Source of the DNA: Acidimicrobiales bacterium mtb01
GTDB lineage: Bacteria; Actinomycetota; Acidimicrobiia; Acidimicrobiales; Ilumatobacteraceae
Assembly (NCBI GenBank): GCA_004379135.1
Contig: NBNI01000007.1
Coordinates: 228,501 to 292,500, forward strand
Length of the DNA: 64,000 nucleotides
Direction: 5' to 3'
Shown here: piece after piece, positions 1 through 8,278 of the stretch
How the letters are laid out: every line of letters begins with the position of its first letter
Position numbering within the stretch: the stretch's first letter is position 1
Position numbers and translations under genes: made by a program
The notes under the pieces: model-generated
Database searches by the model: none
Told to the model about the DNA's origin: nothing
The model's input: only the letters and a program-made list of their open reading frames with translations

Positions 1-458
1 GTCGCGAGTTCGCCACTCGGCGAACACGCGAGACGACGTCCACCGAGCCACGAACCGTGTCCGCGGGCGGCGACGAACATCTCGCGGGTGGCCGGGAGAT
101 ACACCGCCCCAGCCAGCGTTCCGGACAAATCGACCGCGGCGATCGACACCGCCCAACCGGCCAGACCGTAGAGGAAGTTGGTCGTGCCGTCGATCGGGTC
201 GACCAACCACGAGACACCCGATCGCGACTCCTTGGTGCTGCCCTCTTCGCCGATGATTCCGTCATCGGGGCGCCGTGCCTCGATGTCCGACACGATCAGA
301 TTCTCGCTGGCCGAGTCCCAGCGCGTGACCATGTCGGTCGCGGTCGACTTGGTGCCCACATCGGTGGATCGGTCGAGTGTCGATCGGCCGACGAGTGCGA
401 GATCGCCCGCCCGCCGCGCCATGGAGGCCGCGGCGTTCATGAGTTCGATCTCGATCAT
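1..458 (-). CDS. inositol monophosphatase family protein (partial, runs off the left edge)
   Basis: About 152 N-terminal residues are visible; the C-terminus lies outside the window. The family consists of Mg2+-dependent, Li+-sensitive sugar or polyol phosphatases (inositol-1-phosphate, histidinol phosphate, fructose bisphosphate or PAP). Visible metal and phosphate site motifs are KSTATDMVT near residue 37, GEEG at 70-73 and WLVDPIDGTTNF at about 84-95. The ATG at 458 overlaps the stop of the upstream minus-strand membrane protein (TGA on the complement of 455-457), so the two are probably translated together. Family assignment is secure. The substrate is not determined; HisN-type histidinol-phosphatase is one option, with hisG about 47 kb away. 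Confidence 0.88.
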   Translation of the reverse strand, partial: MIEIELMNAAASMARRAGDLALVGRSTLDRSTDVGTKSTATDMVTRWDSASENLIVSDIEARRPDDGIIGEEGSTKESRSGVSWLVDPIDGTTNFLYGLAGWAVSIAAVDLSGTLAGAVYLPATREMFVAARGHGSWLGGRRLACSPSGELA

Positions 459-715
459 CGGCGGTCGTTGATGTCGCGCCACTCGCCGAGTGCGCGCAAG
501 ACCAACACCGCGACGATCGCGGTGCCACCGGCGGCGAGTACGGCGCCGATCACGATTCCGAGACCGCGGGGCCAGGTCGCGTCACCCGAGTATTGGATGT
601 CGACCAGTGCGAAGCCGATCACTCCGCCGGCGAAGCCGCCGATCAGGATCGCGGCGAACGCCAGCGCGCGAGCGGCCGGCGAGGGCAGGGCCGAGAGAGG
701 GCGTTCGTCGGTCAC
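455..715 (-). CDS. small two-helix membrane protein, function unknown
   Basis: An 86-residue protein read from GTG at 715. It has two hydrophobic segments, about residues 16-40 (ALAFAAILIGGFAGGVIGF) and 50-74, separated by a short polar loop, and a charged tail ending in DINDRR. The reading frame stays open upstream as far as 928, but that extension lies inside the oppositely oriented glycosyltransferase and lacks hydrophobic or conserved character, so the short start is preferred. It overlaps the inositol-phosphatase start by 4 bases. I do not recognise the family. A membrane helper or a simple conserved hypothetical are both possible. Confidence 0.6.
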   Translation of the reverse strand: MTDERPLSALPSPAARALAFAAILIGGFAGGVIGFALVDIQYSGDATWPRGLGIVIGAVLAAGGTAIVAVLVLRALGEWRDINDRR

Positions 716-725
716 GACCGCATCG

Positions 726-731
726 TAGGCT
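726..731 (+). promoter_or_regulatory. putative -10 element of a leaderless promoter (glycosyltransferase)
   Basis: TAGGCT lies 6 bases before the GTG at 738, and no Shine-Dalgarno sequence fits in between. Transcription would start at or next to the start codon. No clear -35 is visible. The element sits in the 22-base divergent gap with the minus-strand membrane gene. Confidence 0.45.
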
Positions 732-737
732 CGGTTC

Positions 738-1463
738 GTGGCCGGCACCTTCGTCATCGTTCCGACTTTCAACGAAGTGGAGAACGTCACGCGCTTGATT
801 GCGGGGGTCCTGGCCGAGTCGCCCGAGGCGCGCGTGATCGTGGTCGACGATGCGAGTCCCGACGGAACGGCCGACGCGGTCGAACGCCTGGCCGACCCGC
901 GGGTCGCGGTGCTTCGTCGTCCGGGCAAGAACGGACTCGGTGCGGCCTACCGAGCCGGCTTCGCCGCGGCACTCGAACGTGGCGCGTCGATCTGTGTGCA
1001 GATGGATGCCGACTTGTCTCACGACCCGCGCTATCTGCCCGAGTTGGTGTCGGTCGTCGAGCGCGGGGCGGATGCGTCCATCGGCAGTCGTTACGTTCCC
1101 GGTGGCGCCTGCGTCGACTGGCCGCGACTCCGGCAGTTCTTGTCGCGTTGGGGCAATCGGTACGCGGCCGGCATGTTGGGGCTCGCCGTCAACGACGCGA
1201 CTTCCGGGTTCCGCGCGTACTCGGCCGCGACCCTCGCGCGAATGGACTTCGGCTCGGTCACCGCCGAGGGTTACGGATTCCAGGTCGAGATGACGCATCG
1301 ATTGGTGCGCTGCGGCGCGCGAGTCGTGGAGATCCCCATCGTCTTTCCCGATCGAACGGCCGGCGAGTCGAAGCTCACCCACCGGATCATCGGAGAGGCG
1401 TTCCGGCTCGTCCTCCGTCTCGCCTGGAGCGATTGGCGCCGAGGACACCGCCGACGTCTATGA
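738..1463 (+). CDS. glycosyltransferase family 2, polyprenol/dolichol-phosphate mannose synthase-like
   Basis: A 241-residue GT-A fold enzyme of the Dpm1/Ppm1 group, which transfers mannose (or a related sugar) from the GDP-sugar to a polyprenyl phosphate on the cytoplasmic face. Visible motifs are the N-terminal nucleotide site VPTFNEVENV and VVDDASPDGT, the QMDADLSHDP metal-binding DXD region near residue 93, and the downstream GSRYVPGG and SGFRAYS segments typical of Dpm enzymes. There is no C-terminal membrane domain, so it resembles the stand-alone catalytic subunit. Its end overlaps the start of dinB by 4 bases (ATGA). The sugar specificity is inferred from the family. Confidence 0.85.
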   Translation: MAGTFVIVPTFNEVENVTRLIAGVLAESPEARVIVVDDASPDGTADAVERLADPRVAVLRRPGKNGLGAAYRAGFAAALERGASICVQMDADLSHDPRYLPELVSVVERGADASIGSRYVPGGACVDWPRLRQFLSRWGNRYAAGMLGLAVNDATSGFRAYSAATLARMDFGSVTAEGYGFQVEMTHRLVRCGARVVEIPIVFPDRTAGESKLTHRIIGEAFRLVLRLAWSDWRRGHRRRL

Positions 1464-2662
1464 CACGCACCATCCTGCACGTCGACATGGACGCGTTCTA
1501 CGTGTCGGTCGAGATGCGACGACATCCCGAGTTGGCCGGCCAACCCGTGGTGGTCGGGGGATCGGGTCGCCGCGGAGTCGTCGCGGCCGCCAACTACGAA
1601 GCGCGCCGCTTCGGCGTCTTCTCGGCGATGCCCGGAGTCACCGCTCGCCAGCGATGTCCGCAGGCCGTGTTCCTTCCCGGCGACCACGCCCACTACTCGG
1701 AAGTGAGCGCACAGGTTCATGCGATCTTCCACGACATCACGCCACTGGTCGAACCCATCGCTCTCGACGAGGCATTCCTCGACGTGACCGGCTCGCGTCG
1801 ATTGTTCGGAGACGGCGCGACCATCGGAGCGATCATCCGCCGACGCATCGCCGACGAACTCGATCTGCCTTCGTCGGTGGGTGTCGCCACCAACAAATTC
1901 GTGGCCAAGTTGGCATCGAAGGCGGCCAAGCCGCGCCCCACACCCACCGGCGTGCTGCCGGGCCCGGGTGTCCTCGTCGTCGAGCCGGGTCGCGAGGTCG
2001 AATTCGTTCGTCCGCTTCCGGTATCGGCTTTATGGGGAGTGGGCCCGGCCACGTTGGCCAAACTCGAGCGCCTGGGCGTGCGCTCCGTCGCCGATCTCGC
2101 CGCCCTCCCCGTCGATGTCCTCGAACGCGCCGTCGGAAGGTCTCATGGCCATCATCTGGCCGAACTGGCTTCCGCCCGCGACACGCGACCGGTCGAACCG
2201 CATCGTGACGCGAAGTCGATCGGCCAGGAGGAGACGTTCTCGACCGATCTCGTCACCCACGACGAAATCCTCGCCGAGATGGTGCGTCTGGCCGACCTCG
2301 TCGGCTCGCGGCTGCGTTCTCACGAAGTCTCGGCGCGAACGGTCACCTTGAAGATCCGGTTCTCCACGTTCGAGACCATCACCAGGTCGGTGACCGTCGA
2401 CACTCCGGTGTCGGCCGGTCCGGTGATCGTCGGAGTGCTGGAGGCGGCGATGCGGTCGATCGACCCGAGTTCCGGAGTTCGACTGGTCGGCGTATCGGCG
2501 TCGAACCTGTGCGCGCCGGTCGAGCAATTGTCCCTTCTCGAGGACGATTCCTGGGGGCCGGCCAGCCGCGCCGTCGACGAGATCCGCGACCGCTTCGGGC
2601 ACGATGCCATCAGTCCGGCCCGCAGCCTCGGTCGCCGGCGCGTTCGCCGGCCCTGGGGCTGA
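1460..2662 (+). CDS. dinB: DNA polymerase IV (Y-family translesion polymerase)
   Basis: A 400-residue error-prone polymerase that copies past lesions. The start at 1460 gives the canonical N-terminus ILHVDMDAFYVSVEMR with metal ligand D9. The second catalytic block is LDEAFLDVT near residue 105, followed by the palm helix-hairpin-helix (LWGVGPATLAKLERLGV) and the little-finger domain from about 235. QLSLLED near residue 356 looks like a sliding-clamp-binding peptide. The frame is open far upstream to 593, but that part is a shadow of the glycosyltransferase. Translationally coupled to the gene before it. Family is certain; DinB1 versus DinB2 subtype was not resolved. Confidence 0.95.
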   Translation: MTRTILHVDMDAFYVSVEMRRHPELAGQPVVVGGSGRRGVVAAANYEARRFGVFSAMPGVTARQRCPQAVFLPGDHAHYSEVSAQVHAIFHDITPLVEPIALDEAFLDVTGSRRLFGDGATIGAIIRRRIADELDLPSSVGVATNKFVAKLASKAAKPRPTPTGVLPGPGVLVVEPGREVEFVRPLPVSALWGVGPATLAKLERLGVRSVADLAALPVDVLERAVGRSHGHHLAELASARDTRPVEPHRDAKSIGQEETFSTDLVTHDEILAEMVRLADLVGSRLRSHEVSARTVTLKIRFSTFETITRSVTVDTPVSAGPVIVGVLEAAMRSIDPSSGVRLVGVSASNLCAPVEQLSLLEDDSWGPASRAVDEIRDRFGHDAISPARSLGRRRVRRPWG

Positions 2663-2704
2663 AGCAATGGAGCTGAAGCAACGGGACTGATCTCCCGGGC
2701 TGCG

Positions 2705-2733
2705 TTGCCGAACCGCTCGCCGTCTGGGACAAT
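2705..2733 (+). promoter_or_regulatory. putative promoter of the DUF3040 gene
   Basis: TTGCCG (2705-2710), a 17-base spacer and GACAAT (2728-2733) form a reasonable sigma-70-type promoter. The -10 is 7 bases before the ATG at 2741, so the transcript would be leaderless. Just upstream, GCTGAAGCAA occurs twice in tandem with 14-base spacing around the dinB stop codon. Confidence 0.5.
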
Positions 2734-2740
2734 GAAGTCG

Positions 2741-3076
2741 ATGGCTCTGTCCGACGACGAACAGCGAATCCTGCGCCAGATCGAGCAGGAACTCCAGAAC
2801 GACGAGAAGTTCGCGCAAGCCGTGTCGCCCGCGGGCTTGTACCGGCATTCGGCCAAATTGGTCCGGTGGGCGATCGTCGGTCTCGTGGTGTCGGTCGCGG
2901 CTCTCGTCTTCGCTCTTCGGTTGCACTTCATCGCGGCCTTCGCGGTGTTCGTGGTGATGCTCGCTCTGCTGGCGATCATCGAGCGCAACGCCCGCGCGAT
3001 CGGCAAGGCGGGCATTCAAGACGTCGCGGGTGCGATCCGCAAGGTTCGCGCCGACGTCACGCGCAAGTTCGACTGA
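2741..3076 (+). CDS. DUF3040 family membrane protein
   Basis: A 111-residue actinobacterial protein. The N-terminus MALSDDEQRILRQIEQEL is the hallmark of DUF3040, a short soluble helix followed by two transmembrane segments (about residues 44-62 and 66-84) and a basic C-terminal tail. The ATG at 2741 is preferred over the in-frame start 12 codons upstream because it matches the family N-terminus and follows a promoter-like -10. Function is unknown for the family; it is often encoded beside dinB or division genes in actinobacteria. Here it follows dinB and precedes a ROK kinase. Confidence 0.85.
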   Translation: MALSDDEQRILRQIEQELQNDEKFAQAVSPAGLYRHSAKLVRWAIVGLVVSVAALVFALRLHFIAAFAVFVVMLALLAIIERNARAIGKAGIQDVAGAIRKVRADVTRKFD

Positions 3077-3101
3077 TCGCACGAGCGAACAGGATCCGCA
3101 C

Positions 3102-3953
3102 GTGAGTCTCGACGGCGTCCTGGCCGTCGACATCGGTGGCACCAAGACCGCCGTCGGCATCATTCTCTCCGACGCCTCCGTCGTCGTGCGCGATCGGATC
3201 GCCACACCATCCCGCGATCCGTGGCCGTCGATCGCCCGTGTCGTTTCGCGAGTCGTCGCGGCGGCCCCCGATGTTCGCCTCACCGCGGTCGGAGTCGGAT
3301 GCGGCGGGCCGATGGATCATCAGGGCGTGTCGCCCCTCCATATTCCGACGTGGCGCCGCTTCCCGCTGCGGGAAGCGATGTCCGAACTCACCGGACTTCC
3401 GACCGTCGTCGACAACGACGCCAAGACCTTCGCCCTCGCCGAGGGCTGGCGTGGTGTGGCCTCGGGTCGACGCGATTATCTGGGCGTGATCATCGGGACC
3501 GGAGTCGGCGCCGGTCTGGTCGTGAACGGTCGACTCGCCCACGGTGATTCGGGGAATGCCGGCCACATCGGTCACGTCGTCGTCGAGCCCGGTGGCAAGG
3601 AGTGCCGTTGCGGTGCACGCGGTTGCCTCGAGGCGTATCTCGCCGGCCGCAACGTGGCCGATGAAACCGGTAGCAGCCCGCGCTCGGCCGCCGGTGCGCT
3701 CATCGATCGCAACGGACGACTTCTCGGTCGAGCCTTGGCCTCGGTGGTCGCACTCACGAGCATCGACGCGGCGGTGATCGGCGGGGGTGTGGCGCTCGGA
3801 TGGGGTGACGCGTTCATCCAGGCCGCGCGACGCGAGTTCGCCGAGCGCGCCCGCCTCGGTTTCGCCGCCGGAATGCCGATCGAGATGTCACGTCTCGGCG
3901 AGCGCGCGGGTCTGATCGGCGCGGCTGCGCTTGCACTAGGTTCGACCTCGTGA
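3102..3953 (+). CDS. ROK family sugar kinase (glucokinase-like)
   Basis: A 283-residue kinase of the ROK (repressor, ORF, kinase) family, phosphorylating glucose or a related hexose with ATP or polyphosphate. Visible are the phosphate-1 loop VDIGGTKTA (residues 9-17), the catalytic-aspartate region VVDNDAKT near 105, the ROK zinc site CRCGARGCLE near 167, and the adenosine-site glycine run IGGGVALG. No N-terminal helix-turn-helix, so it is a kinase rather than a repressor. GTG 3102 is chosen because it puts the phosphate loop at the usual distance from the N-terminus. Its stop overlaps the next gene's GTG. Sugar specificity is not determined. Confidence 0.88.
   Translation: MSLDGVLAVDIGGTKTAVGIILSDASVVVRDRIATPSRDPWPSIARVVSRVVAAAPDVRLTAVGVGCGGPMDHQGVSPLHIPTWRRFPLREAMSELTGLPTVVDNDAKTFALAEGWRGVASGRRDYLGVIIGTGVGAGLVVNGRLAHGDSGNAGHIGHVVVEPGGKECRCGARGCLEAYLAGRNVADETGSSPRSAAGALIDRNGRLLGRALASVVALTSIDAAVIGGGVALGWGDAFIQAARREFAERARLGFAAGMPIEMSRLGERAGLIGAAALALGSTS
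3937..3942 (+). promoter_or_regulatory. putative -10 element inside the ROK kinase gene
   Basis: TAGGTT lies 7 bases before the acyl-CoA dehydrogenase GTG at 3950. It could drive a leaderless transcript from within the previous gene. No -35 consensus is evident. Confidence 0.35.
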
Positions 3954-5164
3954 ACCCCACCTACTCCGCCGAAGCCGACACGTTCCGAGCCCGACTGGTC
4001 TCGTTCCTCCGCACCGCCTTGCCGTCCGATTTCCCGGGGCTGGGCCGCATGAGCCACGACGAGATGCGCGACTTCACCACGCAGTGGCGCAAGCAGTTGT
4101 ACGCCGAGGGTTTCCTGGCGCCCGGTTGGCCGGTTGCCTACGGCGGTGGCGGTCTCTCGGCACTCGAGCAGGTGATCCTCGCCGAGGAATTCGCCAAGGC
4201 CGGTGTTCCGACCGGGGGCCCCAACGACGTGTTCGGCATCGTGATGCTCGGCAACACGATCCTCCAGTGGGGAACCGAGGAGCAGAAGAAGCACTATCTC
4301 CCGCGCATCCTGTCGGGTGACGACGTGTGGTGTCAGGGCTACAGCGAGCCGAATGCCGGTAGCGATCTCGGTGGACTCGGCCTCAAGGCCACACTCGACG
4401 GCGATCAGTGGATTCTCAACGGCCAGAAGATCTGGACCTCGGCCGGCCACCTGGCCGATCACATCTTCACGTTGGCCCGCACCGATCCCGATGCACCCAA
4501 GCACAAGGGCATCTCGTTCCTGTTGGTCGACATGCGCCAGCCCGGTATCGAAGTCCGCCCCATCAAGATGATCAGCGGCGAGAGCGAATTCAACGAGGTG
4601 TTCTACACCGACGCGGTGTGTCCGAAGGAGAACGTGGTCGGCGGACTCAACAACGGCTGGGCGGTGGCCATGACACTGCTCGGTTACGAGCGAGGAGAAG
4701 GCGCCGCCACCACTCCGGTGCGCTTCCAGGCCGAGGTCGATCGTCTGGTGCAGCTGGCGCGCGAGTACGGAGTTTCCGACGACCCGCGCATCCGCCAGCG
4801 CATCGCTCAGGCATATTCCAAGGTGCAGATCATGCGCTATCTCGGATTGCGCACTCTCACGCAGTTCCTGAACGGCCATCACCCGGGTCCCGAAGGTGGA
4901 ATCTTCAAGCGCTATTGGAGCGAGTATCACCAGACCGTCACCGAACTCGGTGTCGACATCCTGGGCGCGTCCGGAATGCTGCTCGAGGGCCGGATGCCCG
5001 GCAACGCGTTCCAGCCCGACGACCGCACGGCGCCCAACACATCGGCCAGTTGGGGCGGCACGTTCCTGAACGCTCGCGCCGGCACGATCTACGCCGGTTC
5101 GTCGCAGATCCAGTCGAACATCATCGGCGAGATGGTGCTCGGCCTCCCCAAGGAACCGCGCTGA
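3950..5164 (+). CDS. acyl-CoA dehydrogenase
   Basis: A 404-residue flavoenzyme oxidising an acyl-CoA to the 2-enoyl-CoA and passing electrons to ETF. The layout is the full three-domain ACAD fold: an N-terminal helical domain with the GWPVAYGGGG segment, a middle beta domain with CQGYSEPNAGSDL and IWTSAGHLADH (FAD contacts), and a C-terminal helical domain ending in AGTIYAGSSQIQSNIIGEMV. It resembles actinobacterial FadE proteins of about 390-400 residues, including members acting on steroid side chains or branched acyl-CoA; chain specificity cannot be read from sequence alone. No other beta-oxidation gene is in the window. Confidence 0.92.
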   Translation: MNPTYSAEADTFRARLVSFLRTALPSDFPGLGRMSHDEMRDFTTQWRKQLYAEGFLAPGWPVAYGGGGLSALEQVILAEEFAKAGVPTGGPNDVFGIVMLGNTILQWGTEEQKKHYLPRILSGDDVWCQGYSEPNAGSDLGGLGLKATLDGDQWILNGQKIWTSAGHLADHIFTLARTDPDAPKHKGISFLLVDMRQPGIEVRPIKMISGESEFNEVFYTDAVCPKENVVGGLNNGWAVAMTLLGYERGEGAATTPVRFQAEVDRLVQLAREYGVSDDPRIRQRIAQAYSKVQIMRYLGLRTLTQFLNGHHPGPEGGIFKRYWSEYHQTVTELGVDILGASGMLLEGRMPGNAFQPDDRTAPNTSASWGGTFLNARAGTIYAGSSQIQSNIIGEMVLGLPKEPR

Positions 5165-5165
5165 C

Positions 5166-5405
5166 GTGCGCGATCGCCTGCGCATCATCGCGGCGATCCT
5201 CTCGACTCCTTCGCTGTGGTCGACCGCCCTACGGGTGGCCTGGCGACTGATACCGACACGGTGGTGGCGGACCCGACCTCATCTGCCGCTTCCTTCCGGT
5301 GCGTACCTCCGGTTCCGGCTCGAGACCTACTACGGCGGCCAAACGGCGCGTTTCGCCCCGGAGGATGTGCTGAAATACTTGCGATGGGTTCGCGAGTGGG
5401 GCTGA
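5166..5405 (+). CDS. small conserved actinobacterial protein, function unknown
   Basis: A 79-residue basic protein starting with GTG 5166, one base after the acyl-CoA dehydrogenase stop. Its second half (LPLPSGAYLRFRLETYYGG, then PEDVLKYLRWVREW) resembles a small conserved protein I have seen next to housekeeping genes in actinobacteria, with a PxPxxxYLRFR core and a C-terminal YLRW helix. No membrane segment, metal site or catalytic motif is visible. Spacing suggests it shares a transcript with its upstream neighbour. Calling it real rests on position and family-like pattern; no function is proposed. Confidence 0.65.
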   Translation: MRDRLRIIAAILSTPSLWSTALRVAWRLIPTRWWRTRPHLPLPSGAYLRFRLETYYGGQTARFAPEDVLKYLRWVREWG

Positions 5406-5435
5406 GGGTCGCCATCAGGCGACGGCCGGACTGAC

Positions 5436-5930
5436 ATGAGGAGCGCGCTCGTCCTCAATGCCACCTACGAGCCGCTCAGCGTCGTTCCCACCCGTCGGGC
5501 CGCTTGTTTGGTCCTGCTCGACAAAGCCGATGTCGTCGAGGACGACGGCACCGTTCTTCGGTCGGCCTCGATGGCCGTGCCCACGCCGCTCGTGATTCGT
5601 CTGCGTTACGTCGTCAAGGTTCCGTATCACCGACGCACGTCGCTGTCGCGTCGTGCGGTGTTCGCCCGCGACGAGCACCGTTGCCAGTACTGCGGTGGGC
5701 TCGCCGACTCGATCGATCATGTGATGCCGCGGTCGCGCGGTGGTCTGCACGTGTGGGAGAACGTCGCGGCCGCGTGTCGGCGCTGCAATCTCGACAAGCG
5801 CGATCGGACTCCCGACGAGGCCGGCATGCGATTGGCCCGACTGCCGCATGCGCCGCGCGAATTGGCGTGGGTGGCCGTCTCGGTGGGGCGTGTTCCCGAA
5901 GCCTGGAAGCCGTATCTGAACGTCGCATGA
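5436..5930 (+). CDS. HNH endonuclease family protein
   Basis: A 164-residue protein of the actinobacterial single-domain HNH group. The N-terminus (ALVLNATYEPLSVVPTRRA) is typical of these chromosomal HNH proteins. The nuclease core spans about residues 72-125: CQYC, then DHVMPRSRGG with the catalytic His, WEN, and CRRCNLDK. The four cysteines make a structural zinc site. It overlaps the next gene by 4 bases (ATGA). Such proteins are widespread and not part of a phage or restriction module here. Their physiological role is not established; DNA repair or genome maintenance is possible. Confidence 0.88.
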   Translation: MRSALVLNATYEPLSVVPTRRAACLVLLDKADVVEDDGTVLRSASMAVPTPLVIRLRYVVKVPYHRRTSLSRRAVFARDEHRCQYCGGLADSIDHVMPRSRGGLHVWENVAAACRRCNLDKRDRTPDEAGMRLARLPHAPRELAWVAVSVGRVPEAWKPYLNVA

Positions 5931-6598
5931 TCATCGTCGATCACGTGATCGGTGGTGCGCCCGTCGATCACCATGCCCGCGACCTGCCTCGCGATGCGCA
6001 ACCACATTTGTGGTGGTTCACATCGTCGCAGGGTGCGATCGTGCTCGGCTCGGCCCAATCGCCGGAGGTTGTCGATCGCGCCGCCTGCGAGCGGTACGAA
6101 CTCGACGTCGTCGCGCGCCGCAGTGGAGGAGGGCTCGTGCTCGTCGGTCTCGACCGCGAGATCTGGCTCGATGTCCTCCTGCCGTCCGCCCATCCGCTGT
6201 GGGTGGCCGACATCTCGCGTGCGTCGGCGTGGTTGGGGGAGGCTTGGCGCGACGCATTGCGCGACTTGGGGGTCGTCGGCGACATCACGGTGCACGAGGG
6301 CCCGATGGGGCGCAACGAATTGTCGTCGCTCGTGTGCTTCGCGGGTCGCGCGCCCGGCGAGGTGTTCATCGATCGATCGAAGGCGGTCGGCATCAGTCAG
6401 CGACGAACTCGCGAATGGGTGCGTTTCCAGTGCGCGTTGTCGCTGCGATGGGAGGCGGACGTGATGGCGGCGGCGGTCGCCGATCCGAGCGTGACGGCCG
6501 AGCGTTTGGCGGGCCTCGGGACCGACCTCGAGCTCGACGTGTCGGTGGTGGTGGACGCCGTTCAGTGGCGGATCACGGAGCGGCTCGCAGCTCGGTGA
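5927..6598 (+). CDS. biotin/lipoate protein ligase family protein (LplA-like)
   Basis: A 223-residue protein with the LplA/LipB/BirA-type catalytic fold. Motifs are WWFTSSQGAIVLGSAQ near residue 30, the lipoyl/biotinyl-AMP loop VARRSGGGLVLV near 62, and KAVGISQRR near 150, containing the lysine that activates the carboxylate. The ATG at 5927 overlaps the HNH stop; the long upstream extension is a shadow of the HNH gene. It is shorter than bacterial LplA (about 330 residues) and lacks the C-terminal accessory domain. It could be a lipoate ligase, a lipoyl or octanoyl transferase, or a relative of unknown substrate. The 3' end runs 26 bp into the convergent peptidase gene. Confidence 0.78.
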   Translation: MIIVDHVIGGAPVDHHARDLPRDAQPHLWWFTSSQGAIVLGSAQSPEVVDRAACERYELDVVARRSGGGLVLVGLDREIWLDVLLPSAHPLWVADISRASAWLGEAWRDALRDLGVVGDITVHEGPMGRNELSSLVCFAGRAPGEVFIDRSKAVGISQRRTREWVRFQCALSLRWEADVMAAAVADPSVTAERLAGLGTDLELDVSVVVDAVQWRITERLAAR

Positions 6599-8105
6599 CC
6601 TGACACGCATCGATCGCCTTGACCGCAGGGAAGGGATTCACCGATCCGGTGCCATACGGGTGGTATTCGAAGTGCAGGTGCGGTGTCGAACTGCTTCCGG
6701 TGCTGCCGACGTATCCGATCACCTGTCCGGCCGTGACCACCGACCCGACGGCGATGCCCTCGGCGAACGACGAGAAGTGCGCGTAGTGGAAATAAGTGCC
6801 ATCGGCCGCGGTGAGGCGCAACGCGTTGCCTCCGAGTGATCCCGGACGGTCGAGGAATTGGCGGGTGATGGTTCCATCGGTCACCGCGTACACCGCTTTG
6901 CCGGTCGGCGCGATGATGTCGACGCCGAGGTGGCGACGACCGCCGGGGCGGGGAGCCTTCCACGTGTCGGCGAACCAACACGGACCCTGCACGGGGAACA
7001 CCGCGGGTGCGATGGCCGGCTGCTTCGGCGCCGCGGCCGCTGCCGGTGCGTCGCTGGTGGGCGCGGTCGTCACCAGAACGAACGTGTGCAGATCGACCAC
7101 ACCGTTCGACACGAGTCCGCGCGACTTCTGGAACTCGGCGATCGCGCGCGACGTCGCCTTGCCGAAGACTCCGTCGGCGCCACCGGCCACGTGGATGCCC
7201 GCTTCCATGAGGCGTTGCTGGAGGCGACGGACACCATCGCTCGATTCGCCCACTGCGGGAAGGGCGGGAGCGGGGAGGAGTCCGAGGAGGCGAGCGGTGT
7301 TCTCGTCGAGGGTTCCGGAGGGAGGCACCTTCATCTGCTCCTGATAGGTGCGCAACGCGGTGGTGGTCGCCGAGCCGAAGATGCCGTCGGCGCCGCCACG
7401 CACGTTGAGTCCGGCCGCGATGAGAGCACGTTGCAGGACGGCAACCGGCTCACCGCGTTGACCGACTGTTGGGAGAGCGGGTGTCGACACGGCGGGGGCG
7501 GGTGCGGGTGCGCTGACGGCGGGGGTGGGTGCGCTGACGGCGGGGCTCGACGCGGCCGCACCGGGAGCAATGCCGAGGGCAATGGCCGTGCGCAGGTCGA
7601 CTGACCCGGTGGCGGTCAGGCCGCGGGCCGTCTGGAATGCGCTGACGGCGGCGGCGGTTCCCGATCCGAAGATGCCGTCGACTCCACCCCGCACCTGAAT
7701 TCCTGCTCCGATCAGGGCGTTCTGGAGGCTTCGAATCGCCTCCCCGCGTTGACCGCGCGCAGGAAGTGTCGGGGCCGGAGCCAGACCGAGCAAATGGGCC
7801 GAACTGGGGTCGAGTGCTCCGGAGGGATTCAGGCCCACCGAGCGTTGGTACTGCGCCAGTGCGCCGGCGGTCCCACGTCCGAAGATCCCGTCGGCACCGC
7901 CCGGCACGGTGATCCCGGCCTTGATCAGGGCTGTCTGCAGCGCCACGACCGCGCTCCCACGATCGCCCTGGCGGGGCAATCCGGAGGGTGACACCTGGGT
8001 CTGGGCCGCCGCGGAGTCGATGGCGATGGGGGCGATGACGACCCCGGCGACCAGTCCGAGCGTGAGAACGGATGGCACCACGAGGAGAGCCAGGCGACGG
8101 AACAC
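6573..8105 (-). CDS. secreted M23 metallopeptidase with four peptidoglycan-binding repeats
   Basis: A 510-residue exported cell-wall enzyme. Residues 1-34 form a signal sequence (FRRLALLVVPSVLTLGLVAG, then an alanine-rich cleavage region). Four PG_binding_1 domains follow at roughly 43-105, 112-175, 215-280 and 285-350, each with a GGADGIFG-type core, separated by Ala/Pro linkers. The C-terminal M23 (LytM) domain spans about 375-505 and keeps the zinc ligands HLGVDI and HLHFEYH. Likely a peptidoglycan endopeptidase, or a LytM-type amidase activator. It diverges from mraZ across a 173-base region, and its 3' end overlaps the lipoate-ligase-like gene. Confidence 0.92.
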   Translation of the reverse strand: MFRRLALLVVPSVLTLGLVAGVVIAPIAIDSAAAQTQVSPSGLPRQGDRGSAVVALQTALIKAGITVPGGADGIFGRGTAGALAQYQRSVGLNPSGALDPSSAHLLGLAPAPTLPARGQRGEAIRSLQNALIGAGIQVRGGVDGIFGSGTAAAVSAFQTARGLTATGSVDLRTAIALGIAPGAAASSPAVSAPTPAVSAPAPAPAVSTPALPTVGQRGEPVAVLQRALIAAGLNVRGGADGIFGSATTTALRTYQEQMKVPPSGTLDENTARLLGLLPAPALPAVGESSDGVRRLQQRLMEAGIHVAGGADGVFGKATSRAIAEFQKSRGLVSNGVVDLHTFVLVTTAPTSDAPAAAAAPKQPAIAPAVFPVQGPCWFADTWKAPRPGGRRHLGVDIIAPTGKAVYAVTDGTITRQFLDRPGSLGGNALRLTAADGTYFHYAHFSSFAEGIAVGSVVTAGQVIGYVGSTGSSSTPHLHFEYHPYGTGSVNPFPAVKAIDACQVTELRAAP

Positions 8106-8153
8106 GTCCAGTCATCGGCCGAATCGACCCCGGACTTGAACGCCAGGACGGCC

Positions 8154-8241
8154 GGGTGGGGGCCGGGTGGGGACGGTGGGGGAAAAAGTGGCGATAGGAG
8201 GGGGAAAGTGGTTGACAGAGGGGAGTAGTGGGGACCAGGAT
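8154..8241 (+). promoter_or_regulatory. mraZ promoter with MraZ-type operator repeats
   Basis: GTGG-containing repeats recur with their T at 8157, 8168, 8177, 8189, 8209 and 8229, a spacing near 10 or 20 bp, so they face one side of the helix. Two copies read AAAGTGG (8185-8191 and 8205-8211), the form known for MraZ boxes. A perfect -35 TTGACA lies at 8212-8217, followed after 18 bp by CAGGAT (8236-8241). MraZ autorepression of the dcw operon is established in other bacteria; here it is inferred. Confidence 0.65.
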
Positions 8242-8278
8242 GGGAGGACTCGATCAGGCAGGCAGCGAGGGGCAGGCA

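Noticed and set aside
593..1459. Long in-frame extension upstream of dinB
   Set aside because: It overlaps the glycosyltransferase in another frame and has no family similarity; ATG 1460 gives the canonical DinB N-terminus.
8228..8278. Earlier in-frame starts for mraZ (GTG 8228, ATG 8240)
   Set aside because: They fall in or before the predicted -10 (8236-8241) and add residues not found in MraZ; GTG 8279 has a ribosome site and gives normal length.
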